In this document: one piece after another, positions 1-8,043 of the stretch
Numbering within the stretch: the stretch's first letter is position 1
How the letters are laid out: every line of letters begins with the position of its first letter
Source: Calditrichia bacterium
GTDB lineage: Bacteria > Calditrichota > Calditrichia > RBG-13-44-9 > J075
DNA length: 64,000 nt
Reading direction: 5' to 3'
NCBI GenBank assembly: GCA_020635015.1
Contig: JACKAP010000003.1
Coordinates: forward strand, 248,001-312,000
Translations under genes and position numbers: made by a program
The notes under the pieces: model-generated
Seen by the model: only the letters and a program-made list of their open reading frames with translations
What the model was told of the DNA's origin: nothing
Database searches by the model: none

Positions 1-512
1 ACCCGGTAATCTTTCACATTGGGCAGCCAGAGCGGTTTTTGTGACAGCATCCCGATTTTTTTGCGGTTCTCATAGATGCTGCGGTCCAGCAGCAGTTCTT
101 CGGAGGCGGCGAAACTGTCAAAGATCAGTTTGACCCGGGCAAATCCGAACAGCGGCTTGCGGATGCCATAAATCCGGATGTCGGCATCAACCAGGCCGGG
201 AGCGGCATTTGCCTCCTTGAAGCTGATCTTGACCACATCATTGCGGTCGGCGGTTTCCGTGGCCAGCACCCGTTTTTTGAACAGCAGCGACAGGTAGGGC
301 GGCAGGGAGGTCAGCAGGCTGAAAAGAAACACGGCGCTGCAGAAGAAGAGCGCGATGCCGCTCAATACGATCTGCACCCGTGCGCTGTCTCCGCCCAGGG
401 AGGAGAACTCGGTGTACCAATGATAGGACAGGTAGGACAGGATCAATAATAGAAAGAAATTTCGGCGCAGAAAAATAAAGTTGGCATAATATTGCAGCTT
501 TTGTTTACGCAT
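1..512 (-). CDS. Membrane protein, C-terminus outside the window (possibly DUF58-type)
   Basis: The reading frame begins at an ATG at 510-512 (reverse strand) and runs open for 170 codons to the window edge, so the C-terminus is missing. The N-terminus has a short basic stretch (MRKQKLQYY), then two hydrophobic segments around residues 19-34 and 46-78, followed by a soluble part with beta-rich character. Two N-terminal helices followed by a beta-rich domain fit DUF58 proteins, which often accompany MoxR-type ATPases such as the one at 1667-3184. The conserved DUF58 core would lie outside the window, so this is inference. It could equally be an unrelated membrane protein. Confidence 0.55.
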   Translation of the reverse strand, partial: MRKQKLQYYANFIFLRRNFFLLLILSYLSYHWYTEFSSLGGDSARVQIVLSGIALFFCSAVFLFSLLTSLPPYLSLLFKKRVLATETADRNDVVKISFKEANAAPGLVDADIRIYGIRKPLFGFARVKLIFDSFAASEELLLDRSIYENRKKIGMLSQKPLWLPNVKDYR

Positions 513-602
513 CTCCGGCACGCGGCTCCTGTGGGGTTATGTTTTAGATACTGCGCTATCTTAAATTTGCTGCTGATCTAAGCTATTAAATTTTTAAAGT
601 TA

Positions 603-690
603 GTTCTTGGTTATTGGTTCTTGGTTATTGGTAATTGGTTATTGGCAAAAGACTGTCTTGACCAATAGCCAACAACCAACAACCAATGAC
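603..690. repeat. Inverted repeat built from GGTTATTG-like units
   Basis: The left half is a degenerate tandem array of TTGGTTATTGG-type units (about 605-646). The right half (661-689) is built from the complementary CCAATAGCC and AACAACC units. It lies between the divergent start of the 1-512 gene and the 3' end of the crotonase gene. It is one member of the tandem-unit palindromes found throughout the window. Confidence 0.75.
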
Positions 691-747
691 GAGTTAAAAA
701 TACTTAATAAAGCGCAAGCCGCGCCAGGGCAAAGAACTGCTGCCCCG

Positions 748-1512
748 CTATTCCCGCAGCAGGAAACGGTTTACGAAACCGCGGAAATCCGGCCCCATCC
801 AGAGATCGGCAAACAATTCGGTCTCAGCATCCGCCATTGCCCACCGATCGTTCAACTCCATTTGCTGTGCCAGTTCCAGGAAGCCTTTGACTGCATCGCG
901 GGAATTGGCGGCGATTCGCAGTGCCAAATCCCGGCAGGCATCCGGCAGGGCTTGCGGCGACACGACCTCGTCAATCAATCCGACACGCAGCGCTTCTGCA
1001 GCGTTGATGGTATCGCCGCTCAGGAACAAGCGCAGGGCGGCAGCGCGGCCGATCTGATGAAACAACCGCCGTCCTCCTCCCCACCCGGTGATGATGCCGT
1101 TCGGGGCCTGGCGGAAGCTGAACTTCGCATGTGCCGCAGCAATGCGGATATGGCAGGCGGTGAGTATTTCGCAGCCGCCGCCCAAAGCATTGCCGTTCAC
1201 TGCCGCGATTACCGGCCGTCCGCCGTAAAATAGCCGTTCCAGGATCGACTGCATCCGCCGCGACATTTCCCGGCAGGCTTCCCGGGTATTCAACGTGGCA
1301 AAGTAACGTAGATCGCCGCCGGCGCAAAATGTGGTACTTCCGCCGCCCGACAGGATAATGGCACGCACCGATTCGTCTGCTTCTATCACTTCCAGATTTG
1401 CTTCCAGGGTTTCCATTACCCGCACATCCACCGCATTGTGCACCTCCGGGCGATTGAGCGTGATCCGGGCAATATGATTATCTATCTGCAATTCGACGAC
1501 CGGTTCCGGCAT
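748..1512 (-). CDS. Enoyl-CoA hydratase/isomerase family protein
   Basis: A 254-residue crotonase-fold protein, the usual size for this family. The N-terminal strand pair with LNRPEVHNAV is the classic entry motif. The oxyanion-hole loop is FCAGGDL near residue 65, and the core AVNGNALGGGCEI lies near 104-116. The first family glutamate (in GGGCEI) is present. The second acid/base glutamate, normally in a PEI/GII context, aligns with Gln (FRQAPNGIITG), so classical hydration of enoyl-CoA may be lost. A thioesterase, isomerase or decarboxylase variant is possible. It would act in the cytoplasm on an acyl-CoA. The gene stands between two repeat elements and shows no pathway partners. Confidence 0.88.
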   Translation of the reverse strand: MPEPVVELQIDNHIARITLNRPEVHNAVDVRVMETLEANLEVIEADESVRAIILSGGGSTTFCAGGDLRYFATLNTREACREMSRRMQSILERLFYGGRPVIAAVNGNALGGGCEILTACHIRIAAAHAKFSFRQAPNGIITGWGGGRRLFHQIGRAAALRLFLSGDTINAAEALRVGLIDEVVSPQALPDACRDLALRIAANSRDAVKGFLELAQQMELNDRWAMADAETELFADLWMGPDFRGFVNRFLLRE

Positions 1513-1536
1513 GTCGCTCCTGATATTTATATAGAG

Positions 1537-1625
1537 TTAATGGGTAAATGAGTAAATGAGGAAAAACGGACAAGGTGAGCAAGCGTCTTTAACCCATCAA
1601 CCCATACACCCATTAACCCATCAAC
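1537..1625. repeat. Inverted repeat of GGGTAAATGA / AACCCATCA units with GGAAAAACGGAC core
   Basis: The left arm has TAATGGGTAAATGAGTAAA-type units (1539-1560). The right arm is a run of AACCCAT(C/T)A units (1591-1625). Between them, GGAAAAACGGAC (1560-1571) recurs at 57958-57969 and, inverted, at 24017-24028. Confidence 0.8.
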
Positions 1626-1666
1626 AACGCCTTCATCCCCATATTCGGCGTTTACGCCGACATTCT

Positions 1667-3184
1667 TTATCCGTAAAAATCCTCATCGGATAATTCCTCG
1701 CCGCGATCATCATCTTCGCTGTCGAACATGCTGCTGAGCAGGTCGCGGAACTGCAGGCCGGCGTCGATCAGGTGCTTACTCAGGAAGGAATATTCCGCCA
1801 GCCCGTGCAGGGCAAATTCCATCAGGAAAAGCTGGGTTTCGGCATCGGCCCGGGGATGATATTTCTTGGCCAGATCGAACAATCCCGGCACCCCGATCAG
1901 CGCTTTGCGGTATTCGGCCTGGGGGATATCATTCAGCAGATCGATCTTATTGCCGGCGCCAAACCAGTTGACGATCTTTTGGTATGGATTCTCCGGGCCG
2001 TCTTTCTTGAATTTCTCCGGATCCGGGAAATAGGCCGGGAACAGTCCGCGGATCGCTTTGCCGATCAGGATCTGGGCGACTTTCGCCGGGCCTTCCTGCT
2101 CGCCTTCATAGACCAGCTCGATCTTGCCGGTGATCGCGGGAATCACCCCCCAAAAGTCGGCGACCCGCACACTGGTCCCGGGCTCATCGAACAGCAGGGC
2201 GCGGCGTTCCGCGGCACTGACCAGGTTTTCATAAGCCGAGATGGTCAGGCGGGCCGATACGCCGCTGCGGGCATCGACATACTCGCTGGCCCGCGCTTCA
2301 AAGGCGATTTGTTCGATTAAGGTGCGGGCCAATTCGGTCATCTGCACCTTTTCCTCCTGCGCCGGCAGCACCCGCGATTCCTGGGCGGTAATTTGCTGGG
2401 CCACCTCCAGGGTTTTGGGATAATGGGTCAGGATCTGACTCTCGATACGGTCTTTCAGCGGGGTGACGATCGAGCCGCGGTTGGTATAATCTTCCGGATT
2501 GGCGGTAAAAACGAACTCGATATCCAGGGGAATGCGCAGCTTGAATCCGCGAATCTGAATATCGCCCTCCTGCAGGATATTGAACAGCGCCACCTGAATG
2601 CGCGCCTGCAGATCCGGGAGCTCGTTGATCACAAAAATACAGCGATGGGAACGCGGCACCAATCCGAAATGGATCACCCGCTCATCGGAATACGGCAGCC
2701 GCAGATTGGCGGCCTTGATCGGGTCGGAATCGCCGATCAAGTCGGCCACCGAGACATCCGGGGTGGCCAGCTTCTCCGAATAGCGCATCGAACGGTGCAC
2801 CCATTCGATCGGGGTGCTGTCGCCCAACTCTTCGATCAGGTCGCTTGCATAGCGGGAGATCGGCGCCAGCGGGTCGTCGTTCAGCTCCGAGCCTTCTACT
2901 ACCGGCATGTATTCGTCGAGCAAGTCAACCATCAGCCGGGCGATGCGGGTTTTTGCCTGGCCGCGCAGCCCCAGGAGGATGATGTTGTGCCGGGAAAGGA
3001 TGGCCCGCTCGATGTCCGGAATGACGGTTTTTTCATAACCCAGAATCCGCTCGAAAAGCGGCGCTTTTGACTGTAGCTTGCCAATCAGGTTCTCACGCAG
3101 TTCCTGCTTGATGGAACGGGGTTTATATCCGCTTGCTTTTAAATCGCCCAGCGTTTTAATTCCGGTGTGATCAAAATTGTGCAT
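1667..3184 (-). CDS. MoxR / Mg-chelatase-type AAA+ ATPase
   Basis: This 505-residue cytoplasmic ATPase has a Walker A motif GLRGQAKT (residues 72-79). The Walker B region reads CIFVINEL, with Asn in place of the usual Asp before Glu. Sensor 1 is FTANPEDYTNRG, followed by LKDRIESQI. The C-terminal half (about 300-505) is a long helical extension ending in an acidic tail (SEDDDRGEELSDED). Relatives resemble Mg-chelatase subunit I and MoxR proteins, which normally act with a von Willebrand A protein. No such partner is visible, unless the truncated gene at 1-512 is one. The ATG at 3182-3184 follows an AAAGGAGTT ribosome binding site. The client is unknown. Confidence 0.85.
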   Translation of the reverse strand: MHNFDHTGIKTLGDLKASGYKPRSIKQELRENLIGKLQSKAPLFERILGYEKTVIPDIERAILSRHNIILLGLRGQAKTRIARLMVDLLDEYMPVVEGSELNDDPLAPISRYASDLIEELGDSTPIEWVHRSMRYSEKLATPDVSVADLIGDSDPIKAANLRLPYSDERVIHFGLVPRSHRCIFVINELPDLQARIQVALFNILQEGDIQIRGFKLRIPLDIEFVFTANPEDYTNRGSIVTPLKDRIESQILTHYPKTLEVAQQITAQESRVLPAQEEKVQMTELARTLIEQIAFEARASEYVDARSGVSARLTISAYENLVSAAERRALLFDEPGTSVRVADFWGVIPAITGKIELVYEGEQEGPAKVAQILIGKAIRGLFPAYFPDPEKFKKDGPENPYQKIVNWFGAGNKIDLLNDIPQAEYRKALIGVPGLFDLAKKYHPRADAETQLFLMEFALHGLAEYSFLSKHLIDAGLQFRDLLSSMFDSEDDDRGEELSDEDFYG

Positions 3185-3532
3185 TTATATGAACTCCTTT
3201 GCTGTCCGATCGTTAAAGACGTCTATGATGCAACTATCATATCCAATATTATCCGGCTTGATGTCCGGGGAGACCATAAATCCAGCGTTAAATCTAAGGC
3301 GTTCGATCTCCGGACGCAACAGGCTTCGCATCTTTTGCTGCGGAAAAGCACGGTCGGTATATCGCTGGACGGCTTGATAGCAAAGCTCCGATGTGGCATA
3401 TTCGTTTCGATATACTTATGAATCCGTGAAACCATTTACGAAAGATTAAAAGCCCTGGCGCTCAATAAGTTCACCAATCGTTTCAAAAAAGTTAAATTTG
3501 CTTTCCGGCATAAAACCATTTGGAGACACAAC
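3185..3532. other. Divergent intergenic region, no gene seen
   Basis: This gap separates the divergent ATPase and lipoprotein genes and must hold both promoters. The ribosome binding sites AAAGGAGTT (reverse) and TTTGGAGAC (forward) flank it. Short open frames here have no ribosome binding site and no protein-like composition. No convincing inverted repeat or operator was found. Confidence 0.6.
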
Positions 3533-4471
3533 ATGCATTCTTTACGCCCGCTTAATTTATTGACATTCCTGATGACGCTCGCGATCATATACGCCGGGTG
3601 CACGCCCGCCGGCAGCGGCAAAAAATCAGTTCAGAGTCCTCCTCCGGTGGAAAATTTCGGTGATTATTGGTATCAAGGCACCGCGGAATTGACCCGCTAC
3701 GAACTGCGCCAGGCCCGCTATGGGGAAATTCACTCCGGAGATGCCGTGCTGATATTTGTGACGGAAGATTTCCTGCAGGATAAGCAGGTAAAATACGAGC
3801 ACGGCAGCCGGGAGCAGGCGGTCTCGGTGCTCAAGCTCAACGCCACTCGAAAATTTTACACCGGCATCTACCCCTACTCGATCATGACCTCGGTTTTCAC
3901 TCCGGTATCGGCCATGAACCATTCCCTGAAAGTGAGCTTCTCCGCCCAGGAATGGTGTGGCCAGGCATTTATGCAACTGAATTTCCAGGGAGATGACAGC
4001 TACCGGGGTGTCCTGCATTCCTACTTTCAGGATGAAGCGGATCAGGCCTTCGCTGTCAACAATGCCCTGCTGGAAGATGAGCTTTGGACCCGGATCCGCC
4101 TGAATCCGGAAGCGTTGCCTACCGGCGAGATCGATCTATTCCCGGGCGCTCATTATATCCGGATGCGCCACCAACCGCTTCAACCGCAAAAAGCGGTGGC
4201 GAGTTTGAGTAGTTCGGAAGATCCGGCGCTTTCCGAAAAACCGCTGCAGGTATATCGAATCGAATACCGGAGCATCGAGCGGGTGCTGGAAATCAAATTT
4301 GAAGCAGAATTCCCCTTCGCCATTGTAGCCTGGGAGGAAACCTATCCCAGTGGGTTTGGCGACAGCCGGGTACTGAAAACCAGCGCCGTGCGCACCCATA
4401 CCTTGAATGCGCCTTACTGGTCGCTGAACTCAGTCGCCGATTCGCTGTATCGCAAGCAGTTGGGTTTATAA
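3533..4471 (+). CDS. Exported lipoprotein of the family often mislabelled 'Maf'
   Basis: A 312-residue protein with a lipoprotein signal: a hydrophobic segment at residues 9-21 and lipobox IYAGC (Cys-23). The mature part contains DYWYQGTAELTRYEL, ARYGEIHSGDAVLIFVTEDF and the block YSIMTSVFTPV...SAQEWCGQAFMQLN. I recall this pattern from Bacteroidota proteins labelled septum formation inhibitor Maf; they bear no resemblance to the nucleotide pyrophosphatase Maf. The function is unknown, but it should sit on the periplasmic face of a membrane. The start ATG follows GGAGACACAAC. It converges with lspA, leaving six bases between the stop codons. Confidence 0.85.
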   Translation: MHSLRPLNLLTFLMTLAIIYAGCTPAGSGKKSVQSPPPVENFGDYWYQGTAELTRYELRQARYGEIHSGDAVLIFVTEDFLQDKQVKYEHGSREQAVSVLKLNATRKFYTGIYPYSIMTSVFTPVSAMNHSLKVSFSAQEWCGQAFMQLNFQGDDSYRGVLHSYFQDEADQAFAVNNALLEDELWTRIRLNPEALPTGEIDLFPGAHYIRMRHQPLQPQKAVASLSSSEDPALSEKPLQVYRIEYRSIERVLEIKFEAEFPFAIVAWEETYPSGFGDSRVLKTSAVRTHTLNAPYWSLNSVADSLYRKQLGL

Positions 4472-4477
4472 AACAAG

Positions 4478-5074
4478 TTATAGCGGTTTATCACTCTCTT
4501 GTTCGGGAGCCTTGCCGGCAGGAATATCCGAATTCGCCGACGGCTCAGGCTCCGCGTCATCCGCCGGTCTGATCTCCGGCGCGTTTTCGGATTTGTCGCG
4601 CCATTCCCCAAAGATCAGCATCAGTGCCAGTCCGGACATGATGAACACATCGGCGACATTGAAGATCCCGGTGCGCAGATCGCCAAACCCCATGTGCATA
4701 AAATCCACCACCCGTCCGTCGTTCAGCAAGCGGTCGATAAAATTGCTGATCCCGCCCCCGGCGATCAGGGTCAGGGCGATGGTCTGAACCCGGGTCAGAT
4801 TCCGGTTCCAGAAGATATACACCACCAGAACCGCCAGCAGGAGCCCCACCGCGACGGTCAGCAGCCAGAAGCGCAGGTAGCCCGGCAGTTCCGAACCGAA
4901 CCCCAGCATGGCGCCGGTATTTTCCGCATAACGCAATACAAAAAAATCGCCCCAAAAAGCGATCGCCGCATTAAATTTCAGCGTGTTGACCGCAATCGTT
5001 TTCGTGATCTGATCCAAAACAATCGCGACAGAAATAATCAGCAGGATAAGGATGATGCGTATTCTTTGATTCAT
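4478..5074 (-). CDS. lspA: Prolipoprotein signal peptidase (signal peptidase II)
   Basis: The inner-membrane aspartyl protease that removes signal peptides from prolipoproteins after lipidation. At 198 residues it carries all family motifs: DQITK (21-25), ENTGAMLGFG (51-60), GGGISNFIDRL with catalytic Asp-114, and FNVADVF with catalytic Asp-142. Four hydrophobic segments are visible (about 7-20, 65-87, 97-110, 138-157). The tail after residue 160 is a roughly 38-residue acidic, proline-rich extension longer than in E. coli LspA. It lies next to a lipoprotein gene. Other likely substrates in the window are the products at 17452, 20588 and 33972. Confidence 0.97.
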   Translation of the reverse strand: MNQRIRIILILLIISVAIVLDQITKTIAVNTLKFNAAIAFWGDFFVLRYAENTGAMLGFGSELPGYLRFWLLTVAVGLLLAVLVVYIFWNRNLTRVQTIALTLIAGGGISNFIDRLLNDGRVVDFMHMGFGDLRTGIFNVADVFIMSGLALMLIFGEWRDKSENAPEIRPADDAEPEPSANSDIPAGKAPEQESDKPL

Positions 5075-5182
5075 TCCGGGCCTTTACTTAATGTCCTAAA
5101 ACAGGCCATATAATACAGCACAAATTCCCTCAAGACAAACGGTTTATGCGATTGCCGCCCAGGCGACATGCTCGCGCATCGC

Positions 5183-5911
5183 CTAGACCGCGGCAATCCG
5201 TGCCAGGGTGCTCAATTTTTTGAGGTCGAGTAAGCGGATCTTTTTGTTCTTAATCCGAATTAATTTTTTGCGTTGAAAATCACTCATCAGGCGCGAGAGG
5301 GTCGCATTGCTGATTCCCACGAAATTCGCCAGATCTTTCCGGGTGAGGAGGATATTCAGATATTTGTTGTTGTCGATGCCATACACCTGCTGCAAGTTCA
5401 GCAGAATCTCCGCGACCCGTTCCCGGGCGGTCTTTTGTGCCAGGGCGGTGATACGGTTCTCCGCTTTTTCGATTTCATCGCAGAGGATCTTCATGACATT
5501 GAGGGAAAATTGGGAGTTGCGGTTCAGAAAACGGATGAACTCATCCTTGGGTACAAAGAAGCTTTTCACCGGCTCGATTGCGACGGCGTCAGAAATATGT
5601 GTGCCGTGGTAAATGCCGCTGACGCCCAGCCAATCACCCGGCTGGGCAAAGCGGATGATATACTCCTTGCCGTTCTTGCCGGTGCGGGCCAATTTGGACA
5701 CGCCTTCGCAAATGCAGAATATTCCTTGCGGGGGATCATTTTCCCGAAAGAGGTAGGCATTTTTGTTGATCTTTATATATCGCCCATTTGAGAAATGTGA
5801 GAGAAAGTCTTCCTTGCTGCTTTCCCAAAATGGGAAAGGGGCAACTTCATTCTCCGGGGATGGTGTTTGCAGATCTGACTTGGTCAGTTTGACCGCTTTC
5901 AAATCATTCAT
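5183..5911 (-). CDS. Crp/Fnr-family transcriptional regulator without Fe-S cysteines
   Basis: A 242-residue regulator with an N-terminal cyclic-nucleotide-binding-like beta barrel (about 25-140), a dimer helix and a C-terminal winged helix. The helix-turn-helix is LTRKDLANFVGISNATLSRL; its recognition helix has Ala where FNR has Glu, but keeps the Ser-Arg pair. No N-terminal cysteine cluster is present, so it is not an Fe-S sensor of the FNR type. A longer start (GTG at 5953) is possible, but the ATG at 5909-5911 follows ACAGGAAAA at good spacing. A 20-bp palindrome about 110 bp upstream (6021-6040) is a likely operator. The effector is unknown; heme, NO or a nucleotide are options. Confidence 0.9.
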   Translation of the reverse strand: MNDLKAVKLTKSDLQTPSPENEVAPFPFWESSKEDFLSHFSNGRYIKINKNAYLFRENDPPQGIFCICEGVSKLARTGKNGKEYIIRFAQPGDWLGVSGIYHGTHISDAVAIEPVKSFFVPKDEFIRFLNRNSQFSLNVMKILCDEIEKAENRITALAQKTARERVAEILLNLQQVYGIDNNKYLNILLTRKDLANFVGISNATLSRLMSDFQRKKLIRIKNKKIRLLDLKKLSTLARIAAV

Positions 5912-6020
5912 GATAGATTTTCCTGTTGTAAAATTCACCACTGAAAGAAACACCAGGTGTCTCTTCGATCCAGTTTAGCCTTGAATCTTGCCTTAAAATA
6001 ACCGGGGGGGCTAAGGATTT

Positions 6021-6040
6021 ACCATGATAATTATCATGGT
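6021..6040. promoter_or_regulatory. Perfect 20-bp palindrome with FNR-like core
   Basis: ACCATGATAATTATCATGGT is a perfect palindrome between the two Crp/Fnr genes, upstream of the 5183-5911 gene. Its centre ATGAT-AATT-ATCAT matches TTGAT-N4-ATCAA at eight of ten specified bases. It shares AATTATCAT with the site at 8066-8079. Confidence 0.6.
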
Positions 6041-6082
6041 TTTAGATGATTTTATACAGGAATAAATATGGCAGGAAGCGGA

Positions 6083-6793
6083 TCAATCGTAGATATTAGC
6101 GGTTCGCACCAGGTTGGCGCGATTGATCACTCTGATCTTTCGTCCCTTGAGATCAATACTCTTGTCTTGCTTAAATTCCGATAGAAAACGGATCACGGTC
6201 TCGGTGGCGGTGCCGACGATATTGGCCAGATCTTCACGGGTGAGCGATACGTCGATGGTCGTGCCGTCTTTCTCAAAACCACAGAATTCCGCCAGCATCA
6301 GCAGGGTCTCCGCCAGGCGCTCACGAACGGTTTTCTGTGCCATATTCGATATCCGGCCTTCGGCCGACCGCAATTCGCGGGATAACAGGCGCATCAGCCG
6401 CATCGACAGGGTACTGTTCTTTTCCACCAGTTCAAAAAACACTTCTTTGGGAATGGTGCATATCACCGCATCCTCCAGGGGGGCGGCAAATGACGAGTAA
6501 AGCTCTCCGCTGATCAGTGAGCGGTAACCCAGGATGTCCCCCGCCTTGGCCAGACGCACAATTTGCTCTTTTCCGGTATGATCGATTTTATATACCTTCA
6601 CCTTGCCGGAACTGATGCAATGCAGGCCGGAGGGTCGGGTGCCCTCGTAGAAGATGTTCTGTCCCCGCTTGTAGATGTTGCCGCCCTTACTCTCGGCAAC
6701 GAAGTCCATCTCCGCCTTGGTCAGTTCACTGAAGATCGAACAAGCCCGGGTTTGACATTCTTCACAACTTGGCAGGGTTAATTTCCGATTCAT
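6083..6793 (-). CDS. FNR-type [4Fe-4S] oxygen-sensing regulator
   Basis: A 236-residue Crp/Fnr protein. The N-terminus carries Cys-10, Cys-13 and Cys-18 (CEECQTRAC), and Cys-114 lies in VICTIPKE. These match the cluster ligands of E. coli FNR (C20, C23, C29 and C122 in VCEIPFE). An oxygen-labile [4Fe-4S] cluster is therefore likely, with dimerisation and DNA binding under low oxygen. The helix-turn-helix DLANIVGTATETVIRFL keeps the FNR Glu and Arg but has Ile in place of Ser. Position beside the cbb3 and nos genes suggests it controls them. A degenerate FNR box 82 bp upstream (6875-6888) may give autoregulation. NO sensing by the same cluster cannot be excluded. Confidence 0.9.
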   Translation of the reverse strand: MNRKLTLPSCEECQTRACSIFSELTKAEMDFVAESKGGNIYKRGQNIFYEGTRPSGLHCISSGKVKVYKIDHTGKEQIVRLAKAGDILGYRSLISGELYSSFAAPLEDAVICTIPKEVFFELVEKNSTLSMRLMRLLSRELRSAEGRISNMAQKTVRERLAETLLMLAEFCGFEKDGTTIDVSLTREDLANIVGTATETVIRFLSEFKQDKSIDLKGRKIRVINRANLVRTANIYD

Positions 6794-6874
6794 GGCCTAT
6801 TTCCTAAATTTTGCGAAACGTTTCAGAAATCTGACAACCGTCATCCTGAAAACTGAGAAAAATCATCCTTGACA

Positions 6875-6888
6875 CTGTTATATATCAA
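6875..6888. promoter_or_regulatory. Candidate FNR-type box upstream of the fnr-like gene
   Basis: CTGTT-ATAT-ATCAA (read on the other strand TTGAT-ATAT-AACAG) matches TTGAT-N4-ATCAA at eight of ten positions, 82 bp upstream of the reverse-strand start at 6793. The position suits autoregulation. A single degenerate site is weak evidence. Confidence 0.4.
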
Positions 6889-7093
6889 GCAAATGCATTG
6901 CCAATTTCAAAAAAACATTTTTCAAATTGATTATTAACAGTTGCTTAGATTTTTTACCCATTCCGGGTGCGCAATCATAAATCATGCCACGCTTCCTACC
7001 GCAAGCAATGAAAATATCACCATAAACTGCTGATATATATAACATTAAATGGTTTTGATGAGATGTGGCGTTGCAGTCAAATTGTGGCACCCC

Positions 7094-7110
7094 TTTGATG
7101 CCGCATCAAA
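7094..7110. promoter_or_regulatory. Perfect dyad TTTGATGCCGCATCAAA
   Basis: A 17-base perfect dyad around one central base. Its half-sites TTGAT/ATCAA are the exact FNR half-sites, but they are five rather than four bases apart. It is 156 bp upstream of the 7266 gene. It may be an FNR-family operator with altered spacing or a site for another dimeric regulator. Confidence 0.45.
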
Positions 7111-7265
7111 CTGTTGATCTGATACTAAAAGACGAATTCGCATTGCTTAGACGGACGCCGGGTCCGGGGGGTACCGCTGGCGTGAAGTTTGCCTTCAAGC
7201 GGTGCTTTGAGATGTGAGAGAAGTTGATTATATTGGCGTGGATTTGACCGGGAGCGTTTAGGAGC

Positions 7266-7994
7266 ATGGCAGATTATTTCACCATATTCACAATCGGGCT
7301 ACTCAGCAGTTTCGGGCATTGCCTGGGGATGTGCGGGGGATTTGTGATGGCTTACAGCATGCAGCTAAAGCGGGGCGGCACGCTCGTCTCGCCGCATGTG
7401 TTGTATAACATCGGCCGGGTCGTCACCTATATGCTTCTGGGCGTCTTGTTCGGCCTGGTAGGCGAAACCCTGCGGGTGGTGGTCGGCATCCGGCAGTACC
7501 AGGGCATCCTGCAATTTATCGCCGGGATTTTCATGGTGTTGATCGCACTGGAAATGGGGGGATGGCTTCCGGGGTATCTATCCAATGCCCTTCCGGGATA
7601 CCGCCTCTTTAAAAAAGGGATCGGATATCTGCTGCAGCGGGTGAACCGCCGCAATGTGCTCCTGCTGGGTTTCTTTAACGGATTTATTCCCTGCGGCCTG
7701 GTGTATGCCGCCGGCGCCAAGGCGGCCAGCAGCGGCAGTATCCCGGAAGCGGTGCTGACCATGCTCTTTTTCGGGTTGGGCACCTTCCCGGCGATGATGG
7801 CGCTGGGACTCTCCGCCAATACCGTCTCGATCAAATTTCGCCAGCGAGTTTTCCGCGCCGCCACCCTGCTGGTCATCCTGTTCGGGGTCTTCACCGTCTA
7901 TCGCGGCATCTACACCCTGGCCAATCCAGTGGTGGCAACCGCATCCGGCGTCGATCTGCATTGTGTTCCTGACCCGGCGACTCCCGGCGAATGA
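7266..7994 (+). CDS. TauE/SafE-DsbD-type membrane protein of the cbb3 locus
   Basis: A 242-residue inner-membrane protein with about six hydrophobic segments and two conserved cysteine motifs: GHCLGMCGG (about 18-26) and FIPCGLVY (about 139-146). This is the DsbD_2 / sulfite-exporter-like family often encoded with ccoGHIS in Bacteroidota. There it is thought to handle copper or thiol redox during oxidase assembly; transport of sulfite is not implied by the context. The start ATG follows TTTAGGAGC. It precedes ccoI by about 200 bp, and the FNR-like boxes in that gap suggest ccoI also has its own promoter. Confidence 0.85.
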   Translation: MADYFTIFTIGLLSSFGHCLGMCGGFVMAYSMQLKRGGTLVSPHVLYNIGRVVTYMLLGVLFGLVGETLRVVVGIRQYQGILQFIAGIFMVLIALEMGGWLPGYLSNALPGYRLFKKGIGYLLQRVNRRNVLLLGFFNGFIPCGLVYAAGAKAASSGSIPEAVLTMLFFGLGTFPAMMALGLSANTVSIKFRQRVFRAATLLVILFGVFTVYRGIYTLANPVVATASGVDLHCVPDPATPGE

Positions 7995-8043
7995 GATGCT
8001 GCGGTTTAGCCGCTCCCTGGCGGCAACCAAAAAAAACGACAAT

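Larger units (their letters stand above)
6794..7265. other. Long divergent regulatory gap without genes
   Basis: This AT-rich spacer lies between the divergent fnr-like gene and the cbb3-associated operon. It holds the candidate boxes at 6875-6888 and 7094-7110. The motif TTGTGGCAYCC at about 7079-7089 recurs near 16263-16273 upstream of the receiver gene; its meaning is unclear. No plausible coding frame was seen. Confidence 0.6.

Noticed and set aside
607..1233. Forward frame starting in the GGTTATTG repeat
   Set aside because: Its first residues are translated repeat and the rest is antisense to the crotonase gene.
3436..3621. Short reverse frame over the lipoprotein start
   Set aside because: It is antisense to a good signal peptide and ribosome binding site and has no features of its own.
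3533..4471. Septum inhibitor Maf
   Set aside because: The protein is a secreted lipoprotein and shows none of the Maf nucleotide-pyrophosphatase motifs.
7079..7098. Sigma-54 promoter suggested by TGGCAC near 7081 and TGGCAT near 16266
   Set aside because: No GC doublet at the required spacing follows either motif.
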